5,314 nt of DNA from an uncultured Capnocytophaga sp. (lineage in GTDB: Bacteria; Bacteroidota; Bacteroidia; Flavobacteriales; Flavobacteriaceae). The first letter of the stretch is position 1, and each line of letters starts with the position of its first letter. Of this stretch, positions 1-5,314 are shown piece after piece. The DNA lies in NCBI GenBank assembly GCA_905372595.1, contig CAJPPS010000108.1, forward strand, positions 1-5,314, in the 5' to 3' direction. The notes beneath the pieces were generated by a model. The model was not told the origin of the DNA and ran no database searches. It was given only the letters and a program-made list of their open reading frames with translations. The translations under genes and the position numbers were made by a program.

Positions 1-11
1 ATAATAGAAGT

Positions 12-28
12 AAATTCTATTAGAATTT
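12..28. repeat. Short AT-rich palindrome
   Basis: AAATTCTA (12-19) and TAGAATTT (21-28) are perfect 8-bp inverted arms around a single T. The element sits in very AT-rich DNA, about 40 bp before the terminator. It could be an operator half-site pair for an unknown regulator or simply a chance product of AT-rich sequence. No function can be assigned. Confidence 0.4.
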
Positions 29-68
29 TATATTGTTTCTTTTCATATTTATAATTTTAACTTAATAC

Positions 69-99
69 AAAACTCTCCCTTACTTGGGAGAGTTTTTTT
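69..99 (+). terminator. Rho-independent terminator of an upstream transcript
   Basis: AACTCTCCC (71-79) pairs perfectly with GGGAGAGTT (86-94) around a 6-nt TTACTT loop. Two more A-T pairs (69-70 with 95-96) extend the stem, and a run of seven T (93-99) follows. This is a textbook intrinsic terminator for + strand transcription, so a gene or operon on the + strand probably ends just left of the window. Read on the - strand the T-run is only four long, so leftward termination would be weaker. It should insulate the mraZ promoter from upstream read-through. Confidence 0.85.
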
Positions 100-115
100 A
101 TGACCTTCTCTCTAG

Positions 116-133
116 CCCTCCCCGCCCCTTCCC
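116..133 (-). other. Putative G-quadruplex motif (G-rich strand is -)
   Basis: The + strand has four C-runs of 3, 4, 4 and 3 bases separated by T, G and TT. The - strand therefore reads GGGAAGGGGCGGGGAGGG, which satisfies the G3+N1-7 pattern with loops of 2, 1 and 1 nt. It lies within a wider pyrimidine tract (104-133) having only three purines. The tract stands out sharply against the AT-rich leader. It falls between the upstream terminator and the mraZ promoter. The fold and any role are inferred from pattern only. Confidence 0.5.
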
Positions 134-247
134 AATCCTCAAAGCTTTATATATCCTTAATACTAGCCAATCTGATGCCAGAGAAGCTAGGTGATATGTG
201 GGAGTAAAATGAAGATACAGATCCCAAAAAAATCCGTGTTAATAAAA

Positions 248-284
248 AAAGTGGGAAAAAGTGGTGGAAAGTGGGAAAAAGTTT
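248..284 (+). promoter_or_regulatory. MraZ-binding direct repeats (MraZ box)
   Basis: AAAGTGG occurs exactly at 248-254, 258-264 and 268-274, and a decayed copy (AAAGTTT) lies at 278-284, all at a strict 10-bp period, about one helical turn. MraZ proteins are known to bind tandem GTGG/TGGG-type direct repeats upstream of their own operon: TGGGN repeats in Escherichia coli and AAAGTG-type repeats in mollicutes. Location immediately before mraZ and directly abutting the -7 promoter element makes autoregulation of the whole cluster the likely role. Binding itself is inferred. Confidence 0.88.
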
Positions 285-285
285 G

Positions 286-293
286 TACCTTTG
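286..293 (+). promoter_or_regulatory. Bacteroidota-type -7 promoter element of the dcw operon
   Basis: TACCTTTG fits the TAnnTTTG -7 consensus used by the primary sigma factor of Bacteroidota. No TTG/TTTG -33 element is seen at the usual spacing; that place (about 262-268) is occupied by MraZ repeats, so a bound MraZ oligomer would cover the upstream half of the promoter. The predicted transcription start is near 298-301, leaving a leader of only 12-15 nt before the ATG at 313. The same octamer also occurs by chance inside rsmH at 853-860, so the assignment rests on its position. Confidence 0.72.
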
Positions 294-312
294 GCGCAAG
301 AATAAAATAGAG

Positions 313-786
313 ATGCTTCACACCTATGTAACTTACGAATGCAAAGCGGATGCCAAAGGCAGGATTACCTTGCCTGTTGGGCTTAAGTCCGTGTTGGATA
401 AGGAGTTACAAGCGCCTCTTATCCTCAAGCCTTCTATCTATAAGCCTTGTATAGAGCTCTACACACAGGGAGAATGGCAGGGGATAATGGAGAAGATGAA
501 AGCCAAACTCAACTTATTCAACCAGCAACACCTTACTTTCTTCCGGCGTTATACAGCGGGCGTTAAGGAAACAGAGATAGATGCCACTGGGCGTTTTGTG
601 ATTCCCAAGCCCTTGTATGACTTCAGTAAGATAGATAAAGAGGTGGTGCTAGCCCCTATGATGGACTTCATTGAAATCTGGAACAAAGACCTTTATAATC
701 AGGAGATTAACAGCATCAATGAAGCCGATTTTATGTTACTAACCGAAAAAATTATGGGTGATGTACCAGAAGGATTGCTATCATAA
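313..786 (+). CDS. mraZ: Transcriptional regulator MraZ
   Basis: MraZ is a DNA-binding regulator with two SpoVT-AbrB-like half-domains that forms ring-shaped oligomers on direct repeats and controls the division and cell-wall operon it heads. The 157-residue product has both signature motifs, DAKGRITLP (13-21) and DATGRFVIP (90-98), and its length suits the Bacteroidota members of the family. A longer frame opens at GTG 271, adding 14 residues (MGKSLYLWRKNKIE). That GTG lies inside the third MraZ repeat and upstream of the likely transcription start, and the extra residues do not resemble the family N-terminus, whereas MLHTYVTYECKADAKGR does. ATG 313 is preceded by an A-rich stretch (AATAAAATAGAG) typical of Bacteroidota initiation regions. 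Its 3' end overlaps rsmH by 26 nt. Identity is firm; the start is likely. Confidence 0.95.
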   Translation: MLHTYVTYECKADAKGRITLPVGLKSVLDKELQAPLILKPSIYKPCIELYTQGEWQGIMEKMKAKLNLFNQQHLTFFRRYTAGVKETEIDATGRFVIPKPLYDFSKIDKEVVLAPMMDFIEIWNKDLYNQEINSINEADFMLLTEKIMGDVPEGLLS

Positions 787-1681
787 GCCTGTGCTACTAG
801 CCGAGAGCCTAGAGGGGCTCTCTATAAATCCTGAAGGTACTTATGTAGATGCTACCTTTGGAGGAGGTGGGCATTCTCGTGCCCTTCTGGAACGATTGGG
901 AGAGAAAGGAAAGCTTTATGCTTTTGACCAAGATAAGGATGCTTTTTCTCAAAATCCTATTGATGATCCTCGCTTGGTGTTCATCGATGGGAATTTTAGG
1001 CATATCAGGCGATTACTGCGCTTCTATGGGGTAAGAGAGGTAGATGGTGTATTGGCGGACTTCGGAGTCTCCTCCCATCAGTTAGACGCTGGAGAAAGGG
1101 GGTTTTCCACCCGCTATGAAGGACCGCTGGATATGCGTATGAACCAAGAGCAACCACTCTCAGCCTACACCGTAGTCAATACCTATGAGGTAGAAGCCCT
1201 TACTCGTATTTTCTACCAATATGGGGAGCTCTCTCAAGGAAAACAGATTGCCCAGACCCTCTGTAGCTATCGGGAAGAACAGCCTATAGAGACCACCTCA
1301 ACCCTTAAAGAAGTCGTACAGAAATTCCTCCCTAAGGGTAAGGAATATAAGGTATTGGCACAAATATACCAAGCCTTACGAATAGAAGTAAATCAGGAAC
1401 TCGGTGCCCTAGAGGAATTCTTACTCCAGCTGCCCGAAATCGTGAAAGTAGGAGGACGTATCAGCCTTATTTCCTACCATTCCTTGGAGGATAGGCTCGT
1501 AAAGCGGTTTATCCGTGACGGACAATTCTCTGGAGAAGCCCAAAAGGACTTCTATGGAAACCTCATTGTCCCTTTTAAGAGAGTAGGAAAGGCTATCACC
1601 CCTTCGGCTGAGGAAATTAAAGAAAATAACCGCTCCAGAAGTGCTAAATTACGCATAGGAGAGCGTATAGAAATGCTATAG
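761..1681 (+). CDS. rsmH: 16S rRNA (cytosine(1402)-N4)-methyltransferase RsmH
   Basis: RsmH (formerly MraW) transfers a methyl group from S-adenosylmethionine to N4 of C1402 in the 16S rRNA decoding centre, acting on the small subunit in the cytoplasm. The 306-residue product is full length. Seen in order: the N-terminal YHKPVLLAES (7-16), SAM-binding motif I VDATFGGGGHS (29-39), FDQD (55-58), the DGVLADFGVSSHQLD block (95-109) with ERGFS and PLDMRM (123-128), YQALRIEVNQEL (203-214), SYHSLEDRLVK (238-248), and the basic tail around NNRSRSAKLR (289-298). GTG 758 directly precedes ATG 761 and would add one residue; I chose the ATG. The start lies inside the 3' end of mraZ in another frame, which suggests translational coupling. 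The ftsL-like gene follows after 5 nt. No key motif is missing. Confidence 0.97.
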   Translation: MYQKDCYHKPVLLAESLEGLSINPEGTYVDATFGGGGHSRALLERLGEKGKLYAFDQDKDAFSQNPIDDPRLVFIDGNFRHIRRLLRFYGVREVDGVLADFGVSSHQLDAGERGFSTRYEGPLDMRMNQEQPLSAYTVVNTYEVEALTRIFYQYGELSQGKQIAQTLCSYREEQPIETTSTLKEVVQKFLPKGKEYKVLAQIYQALRIEVNQELGALEEFLLQLPEIVKVGGRISLISYHSLEDRLVKRFIRDGQFSGEAQKDFYGNLIVPFKRVGKAITPSAEEIKENNRSRSAKLRIGERIEML

Positions 1682-1686
1682 GGAAG

Positions 1687-2013
1687 ATGAAATCAGTAAA
1701 GGAACAATTAGCCAAAATCCTCAAAGTGGATTTTCTCATAGGAGAGAATGCTCTGAAGAACTGGGTGTTATTGCTCTTTTCTCTTTTTCTATGCATCATA
1801 ATGATTTATAGTAGTCACCTCATCGACCAGAAAATATATGCCATTGCCAAGCTCAATGAGGAGATTAAGGAATTACAGAGCGAGTTTGTAGATGTCCGTT
1901 CGCGCCTACAGCGTATCAAGCTGGAATCTACTATACTGAGCGGGCTGAAGGATAGCGGACTCAAGCAATCCCAGACCCCTCCCAATAAAATAAAAGTGAT
2001 TGTAAGAGAATGA
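1687..2013 (+). CDS. ftsL: FtsL-like cell division protein
   Basis: This 108-residue protein is a small bitopic membrane protein. It has a short charged cytoplasmic N-terminus (1-25), one strongly hydrophobic segment (about 26-42, WVLLLFSLFLCIIMIYS) and a periplasmic region with heptad-like leucine and isoleucine spacing (about 50-84) suited to a coiled coil. The tail TPPNKIKVIVRE resembles that of FtsL-like proteins of Bacteroidota. FtsL partners FtsB and FtsQ and activates septal synthesis by FtsW/FtsI. Sequence conservation in this family is poor, so the call rests mainly on topology, size and position between rsmH and ftsI, where FtsL is usual. It starts 5 nt after rsmH, with GGGAAG just before the ATG, and its stop overlaps the ftsI start in ATGA. 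Confidence 0.85.
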   Translation: MKSVKEQLAKILKVDFLIGENALKNWVLLLFSLFLCIIMIYSSHLIDQKIYAIAKLNEEIKELQSEFVDVRSRLQRIKLESTILSGLKDSGLKQSQTPPNKIKVIVRE

Positions 2014-4010
2014 ATACTGAAGTACAAAAAGATAAAATCATCAACCTGCACACCATTCTTGTGGTGGCGGGTCTTTTTATCTTTGCTTTAAGTATCATCG
2101 TAAAGCTCATCGGCTTGTATATCAATGGAGATAAGTACCGACAACTCATTGAGGAGAACACCATCAAAGAATTTGTTATTGAGCCTAACCGAGGCAACCT
2201 ATACTCAGATGACGGAAGCCTACTGGCTACCTCAGTAACTCGTTATGATATCCACTTTGATGCCGTAACTCCCAGTAAGAAGGACTTCGATACCAACCTC
2301 AAGCCTCTGAGTGACTCCCTGTCAAAGATATTTAACAAACCTGCTTCCCACTATGTGGAGACACTAAAGAACGCCCGTAACCGAAAGGTTAAGTACCTAC
2401 TGATAGGTAGAGGCCTAGGGTGGGATGATTGTAGCCGTATCAAAAAGCTCCCACTCTTCTCCTTAGGAGGTATTAGAGGGGGACTGATTGTAGAGGGGAA
2501 GACCTCCAGAGAGTACCCTCTGGGAGCGATTGCCCACCGTATTGTAGGGTATGACCGTACCGATGACCAAGGGAATGTATTCCGAGTGGGGCTTGAAGGG
2601 GCTTTCAGCAAGTACCTCTCAGGGGTGCAAGGAAAGCACCTCAAGCAGAAAATCGCCCAAGGACAGTGGAAGCCTATTGCCGACGGAGAAGAGATAGAAC
2701 CTAAGGATGGTTATGATGTTGTCTCCACCATTAATATCAATATACAGGATATTGCCCACCACGCCCTATTGGCTCAATTAGAAAAGTACCAAGCCGACCA
2801 CGGTTGCGCTATCGTAATGGAAGTAGCCACAGGAGAGATTAAAGCCATCTCCAACCTAGGGCTTAATAGTGAAGGAAAATATGCTGAACGCTTTAACTAC
2901 GCCCTTGGAGAAACCTATGAACCAGGCTCCGTGTTCAAGACAATGTCTCTGGTTACCGCTATGGAAGAAGCGCAGATAGATACAACCTATGTAGTGGATA
3001 CCAAAAAAGGGGTAATCTCTTTCTACGGACAGAATGTATGGGATTCCAACAGAAAAGGTTATGGAAAAATCAATCTCTCCAAAGCCATTCAGGTATCTTC
3101 CAATACGGCTATCGTACAGATGATTCACGATGTATTCGGGAAAGACCCTAAAAAGTTTGTAGGAAAGCTCAACAAGATGCACCTAAATAAGAAATTAGGG
3201 CTTCCTGTAGCAGGTGAAGGCGAACCCTACCTCCCCCAGCCCAACCAACGAGGCTGGAGCGGAATCGCTCTGGAATGGATGGCTTTCGGTTATGGACTGA
3301 AGATGACCCCCTTACAAGTACTTACTTTCTATAATGCTATCGCTAACAATGGAGTGATGCTCAAGCCTAGAATGATTAAGGAAGTAAAGCAATGGAATAA
3401 GTCTATTGAAAAATTTGACCTCGAAGTCCTCAACAGTAGTATCTGTAGCGAACAGACAGCCACCAAGGTGAAGAAAGTACTAGAGAACACCGTAAAGTAT
3501 GGAACAGGAAAGAGCTTATACTCCCCTCATTTCTCAATGGCTGGGAAAACAGGTACCTCACAGAAGGATTATTCTGATAAGGACAAGCTAGGATATATCT
3601 CTTCCTTTGCAGGCTTCTTTCCCGCGGATACCCCCAAATACTCTTGCCTAGTGGTTATTCATAACCCTGATAAGAAAATAGGGTATTATGGAGCTGACGT
3701 ATCAGGACCCGTATTCAAGAGTATCGCTCAGAAGATATATACCAATTCCCTCCTGATTGACACCATAGACCATATAGAGGAATCCAGCCAAGAGGTAGAG
3801 AAAAACTACAAACGATATGATGAAATCCTCTCCAAGTACAAAACTATCGTCCCCAATGTAATCGGGATGAGTGCTATGGATGCTATCGCTATTATGGAAA
3901 ACCTAGGACTAAATGTCATCATTACAGGAAAAGGAAAAGTAAAAGAACAATCTATCCAAGGAGGAGAACCCATTGGGCGGAATAAGTCCATCAAGCTCAC
4001 CTTATCCTAA
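2010..4010 (+). CDS. ftsI: Septal penicillin-binding protein (FtsI/PBP3-like, class B) with C-terminal PASTA domain
   Basis: This is a peptidoglycan D,D-transpeptidase that cross-links stem peptides at the division septum together with FtsW. The 666-residue protein has a short cytoplasmic tail, one membrane anchor (about 15-36), a PBP dimerisation/pedestal domain (about 57-215, with EPNRGNLYSDDGSLLATS at 58-75 and GLEGAF at 194-199), and a transpeptidase domain (about 260-575). All three catalytic motifs are present: SVFK with Ser307 and Lys310, SSN at 363-365, and KTGT at 513-516. GYGLKMTPLQ (427-436) is also typical. After a linker, residues 611-666 (VPNVIGMSAMDAIAIMENLGL...) form a single PASTA domain, as common in Bacteroidota FtsI. 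The start is fixed by the ATGA overlap with the upstream gene. Two consecutive in-frame TAA codons (4008-4013) end it. Confidence 0.96.
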   Translation: MNTEVQKDKIINLHTILVVAGLFIFALSIIVKLIGLYINGDKYRQLIEENTIKEFVIEPNRGNLYSDDGSLLATSVTRYDIHFDAVTPSKKDFDTNLKPLSDSLSKIFNKPASHYVETLKNARNRKVKYLLIGRGLGWDDCSRIKKLPLFSLGGIRGGLIVEGKTSREYPLGAIAHRIVGYDRTDDQGNVFRVGLEGAFSKYLSGVQGKHLKQKIAQGQWKPIADGEEIEPKDGYDVVSTININIQDIAHHALLAQLEKYQADHGCAIVMEVATGEIKAISNLGLNSEGKYAERFNYALGETYEPGSVFKTMSLVTAMEEAQIDTTYVVDTKKGVISFYGQNVWDSNRKGYGKINLSKAIQVSSNTAIVQMIHDVFGKDPKKFVGKLNKMHLNKKLGLPVAGEGEPYLPQPNQRGWSGIALEWMAFGYGLKMTPLQVLTFYNAIANNGVMLKPRMIKEVKQWNKSIEKFDLEVLNSSICSEQTATKVKKVLENTVKYGTGKSLYSPHFSMAGKTGTSQKDYSDKDKLGYISSFAGFFPADTPKYSCLVVIHNPDKKIGYYGADVSGPVFKSIAQKIYTNSLLIDTIDHIEESSQEVEKNYKRYDEILSKYKTIVPNVIGMSAMDAIAIMENLGLNVIITGKGKVKEQSIQGGEPIGRNKSIKLTLS

Positions 4011-4030
4011 TAAAAAACGCAATTTTAAGA

Positions 4031-5314
4031 ATGAAACTCAGCAATTTATTATCCCATATAACTCCTCTGGAAGTCCTAGGAAATACAGAGGTAGAGGTAA
4101 GCCAACTGACTCAGGACTCACGAGAGGCTACCCAAGGAGGGCTTTTCTTTGCCGTAAAGGGTTCTTCAAGTGACGGACATACCTTTATCCCACAAGTTAT
4201 TGCCCGTGGTGTAAAGGTAATTGTTAGCGAATCTTCCTTGGCACACCTAGCCCCCACCTATCCTGAGGTAACCCTAGTAAAGGTAGCTCACTTAGGAAAA
4301 GCTATGGGACTGATGGCAGACACTTTCTACAACCACCCTTCCCAGAAGCTCCGGCTGGTAGGTGTTACAGGCACCAATGGGAAGACTACCATTGCGACCC
4401 TCCTCTACCGCCTATTCAAGGGATGGGGGGCTTCTGTAGGTTTGCTCTCTACAATTGCTATCTACCTGAATGAGGAACGTATAGAGACCAAGAACACCAC
4501 TCCTGATGCCCTGACCCTCCAGCGATTACTCAGCCAGATGGTCAGCCAAGGGATTCAATATTGCTTTATGGAAGTCAGTTCGCACGGGGTTGCTTTAGAA
4601 CGTATTGCAGGACTCCAGTTTGCTGGAGGTATCTTTACCAACCTCACTCAGGATCACTTGGACTTTCATAAGAGCTTTGCCGAGTATCGCGATACAAAGA
4701 AAAAGTTCTTTGACAACCTTAGCAAGGATGCTTTTGCTCTGACCAATATAGACGATAAAAATGGGAGCTTTATGCTACAGAATACACAGGCGCGCAAGTA
4801 CTCCTATGCACTGAAGACCTATGGGGACTTCCACGCTCGTATTCTTGAGAATGACCTCTCTGGCTTAGTCCTCCGTATAGACCAAAAGGAGGTAAGCACC
4901 CAGCTGATAGGCTCTTTCAACGCTTATAACCTGCTAGCGGTGTATGCTACCGCTACCCTTCTTGGGGTATCACAGGAAGAAGCGCTAAAGGGGTTAAGCT
5001 TATTAGGAGCCGTTTCAGGACGTTTCCAATGGTTTGTAGGTAAGGAAAATCGCACCGTAATTGTAGATTATGCCCATACCCCTGACGCCCTAGAAAATGT
5101 ATTGGATACCATTGCCCATATCCGAAAGGCAGGGCAACGAGTAATTACCCTGATAGGGTGTGGAGGTAATCGCGATAAAACCAAGCGCCCTATAATGGCG
5201 CAGATTGCCATCCTCAAGAGTGACTTTGTTGTCTTCACTTCGGACAACCCCCGAGATGAAGACCCTGAGGCTATCCTAGCGGAAATGACCGCTGGAGTAA
5301 AGGCTGCACAAGCC
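4031..5314 (+). CDS. murE: UDP-N-acetylmuramoyl-tripeptide synthetase MurE (3' end outside the window)
   Basis: MurE is the cytoplasmic ATP-dependent ligase that adds the third residue to UDP-MurNAc-L-Ala-D-Glu. The window holds 428 codons, open to the last base; the family is usually near 490 residues, so about 60 are missing. Visible are the N-terminal QDSREATQGGLFFAVKG (28-44), the ATP-binding loop GVTGTNGKTT (111-120), SSHGVALERI (183-192), TNLTQDHLDFH (203-213), the lysine expected to be carbamylated (Lys223 in YRDTKKKFF), SGRFQ (329-333), DYAHTPDALENVL (346-358) and GCGGNRDKTKRPIM (376-389). The DNPRDEDP motif (405-412), with Arg408, is the type found in meso-diaminopimelate-adding enzymes rather than lysine-adding ones. 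ATG 4031 follows a 20-nt A/T-rich gap after ftsI (AATTTTAAGA before the ATG). mraY would be expected downstream. Confidence 0.96.
   Translation, partial: MKLSNLLSHITPLEVLGNTEVEVSQLTQDSREATQGGLFFAVKGSSSDGHTFIPQVIARGVKVIVSESSLAHLAPTYPEVTLVKVAHLGKAMGLMADTFYNHPSQKLRLVGVTGTNGKTTIATLLYRLFKGWGASVGLLSTIAIYLNEERIETKNTTPDALTLQRLLSQMVSQGIQYCFMEVSSHGVALERIAGLQFAGGIFTNLTQDHLDFHKSFAEYRDTKKKFFDNLSKDAFALTNIDDKNGSFMLQNTQARKYSYALKTYGDFHARILENDLSGLVLRIDQKEVSTQLIGSFNAYNLLAVYATATLLGVSQEEALKGLSLLGAVSGRFQWFVGKENRTVIVDYAHTPDALENVLDTIAHIRKAGQRVITLIGCGGNRDKTKRPIMAQIAILKSDFVVFTSDNPRDEDPEAILAEMTAGVKAAQA

Larger units (their letters stand above)
1..312. other. Intergenic leader upstream of mraZ
   Basis: No convincing gene is present. 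From left to right it holds a segment of about 12% G+C with a short palindrome (12-28), an intrinsic terminator (69-99), a polypyrimidine tract with a G-quadruplex-compatible complement (116-133), a stretch with no recognisable signal (134-247), and the MraZ repeats plus promoter (248-293). The first 54 bases are open in one frame up to TAA at 52-54, but they are far more AT-rich than the genes here, so I do not call a gene tail. Confidence 0.8.

Noticed and set aside
1..54. Reading frame open from the first base to TAA 52-54, a possible tail of an upstream gene placed just before the terminator.
   Set aside because: Only 17 codons, with about 12% G+C across the first 60 bases, unlike every gene here, and a peptide (IIEVNSIRILYCFFSYL) of no recognisable family. 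Position is suggestive, but the evidence is too thin to call.
163..190. CTAGC/GCTAG inverted pair with an 18-nt loop.
   Set aside because: Five-base arms and a long loop, with no T-run and no link to a start or promoter.
198..202. Solitary GTGGG, about 50 bp upstream of the repeat array, as a possible distal MraZ site.
   Set aside because: A single 5-mer without the AAA prefix or a partner at 10-bp spacing; chance is sufficient.
209..310. 33-codon ORF starting ATG 209 (MKIQIPKKSVLIKKVGKSGG...) with GGGAG upstream.
   Set aside because: It runs straight through the MraZ repeats and the -7 element; its lysine- and glycine-rich content is simply the translation of the repeats.
853..860. TACCTTTG inside rsmH, identical to the mraZ -7 element.
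   Set aside because: It encodes part of the conserved ATFGGGG motif, has no -33 TTG, and has no gene start downstream that needs it.
1381..1393. 13-base match (AATAGAAGTAAAT) between the left edge (3-15) and rsmH.
   Set aside because: A single AT-rich word shared by chance; there is no flanking similarity and no duplication boundary.
2059..2085. TTG plus TATCTTTG, promoter-like, near the start of ftsI.
   Set aside because: The spacer is about 16 nt, shorter than usual, the T-richness is explained by the hydrophobic anchor codons, and a transcript from here would lack the ftsI start.
2856..3182. Antisense open frame of 108 codons within ftsI.
   Set aside because: It lies opposite the conserved transpeptidase region and has no family features; it is a shadow of the ftsI codon pattern. 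The same holds for antisense frames at 809-1003, 1815-2051, 1961-2197, 2351-2644 and 3806-4000.
3973..4173. + strand open frame spanning the ftsI/murE junction (66 codons).
   Set aside because: It overlaps the end of ftsI and the start of murE, both of which have clear conserved protein sequence in other frames.

Overview
The window is the start of a bacterial division and cell-wall (dcw) cluster, read entirely on the + strand: mraZ, rsmH (mraW), an ftsL-like gene, ftsI (class B PBP with a PASTA domain) and murE, which runs off the right edge. The organism is most likely a member of Bacteroidota, probably the Flavobacteriia. The reasons are the TAnnTTTG-type promoter upstream of mraZ, A-rich leaders instead of clear Shine-Dalgarno sites, the small FtsL-like protein ending in a PPNKIKV-type tail, and an FtsI with one C-terminal PASTA domain. 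A Capnocytophaga-like genus is possible from the overall look, but I cannot establish it from sequence alone.

Bases 1-312 hold no convincing gene. This leader contains a very AT-rich segment with a 17-bp palindrome, an intrinsic terminator that probably ends an upstream + strand transcript, and a C-rich tract whose complement fits a four-run G-quadruplex pattern. Next to mraZ lies a compact control region: three exact AAAGTGG repeats plus one decayed copy at a strict 10-bp period, followed directly by the -7 element TACCTTTG. This is the expected layout of MraZ autoregulation. It also shows that the longer mraZ reading frame, opening at GTG 271, starts inside the operator and upstream of the likely transcription start, so ATG 313 is the better start.

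Bases 313-5314 are almost solid coding sequence. mraZ and rsmH overlap by 26 nt, rsmH and ftsL are 5 nt apart, ftsL and ftsI share an ATGA overlap, and ftsI and murE are 20 nt apart. This suggests one co-transcribed, translationally coupled unit. MraZ regulates the cluster, RsmH methylates 16S rRNA, the FtsL-like protein and FtsI belong to the septal divisome, and MurE adds the third stem-peptide residue (meso-diaminopimelate, judging by its DNPR motif) that FtsI later cross-links. mraY, murD, ftsW and murG would be expected beyond the right edge.

I found no undescribed system. The genes look intact and conserved, and the points worth a second look are all in the 312-nt leader or concern start-site choice.
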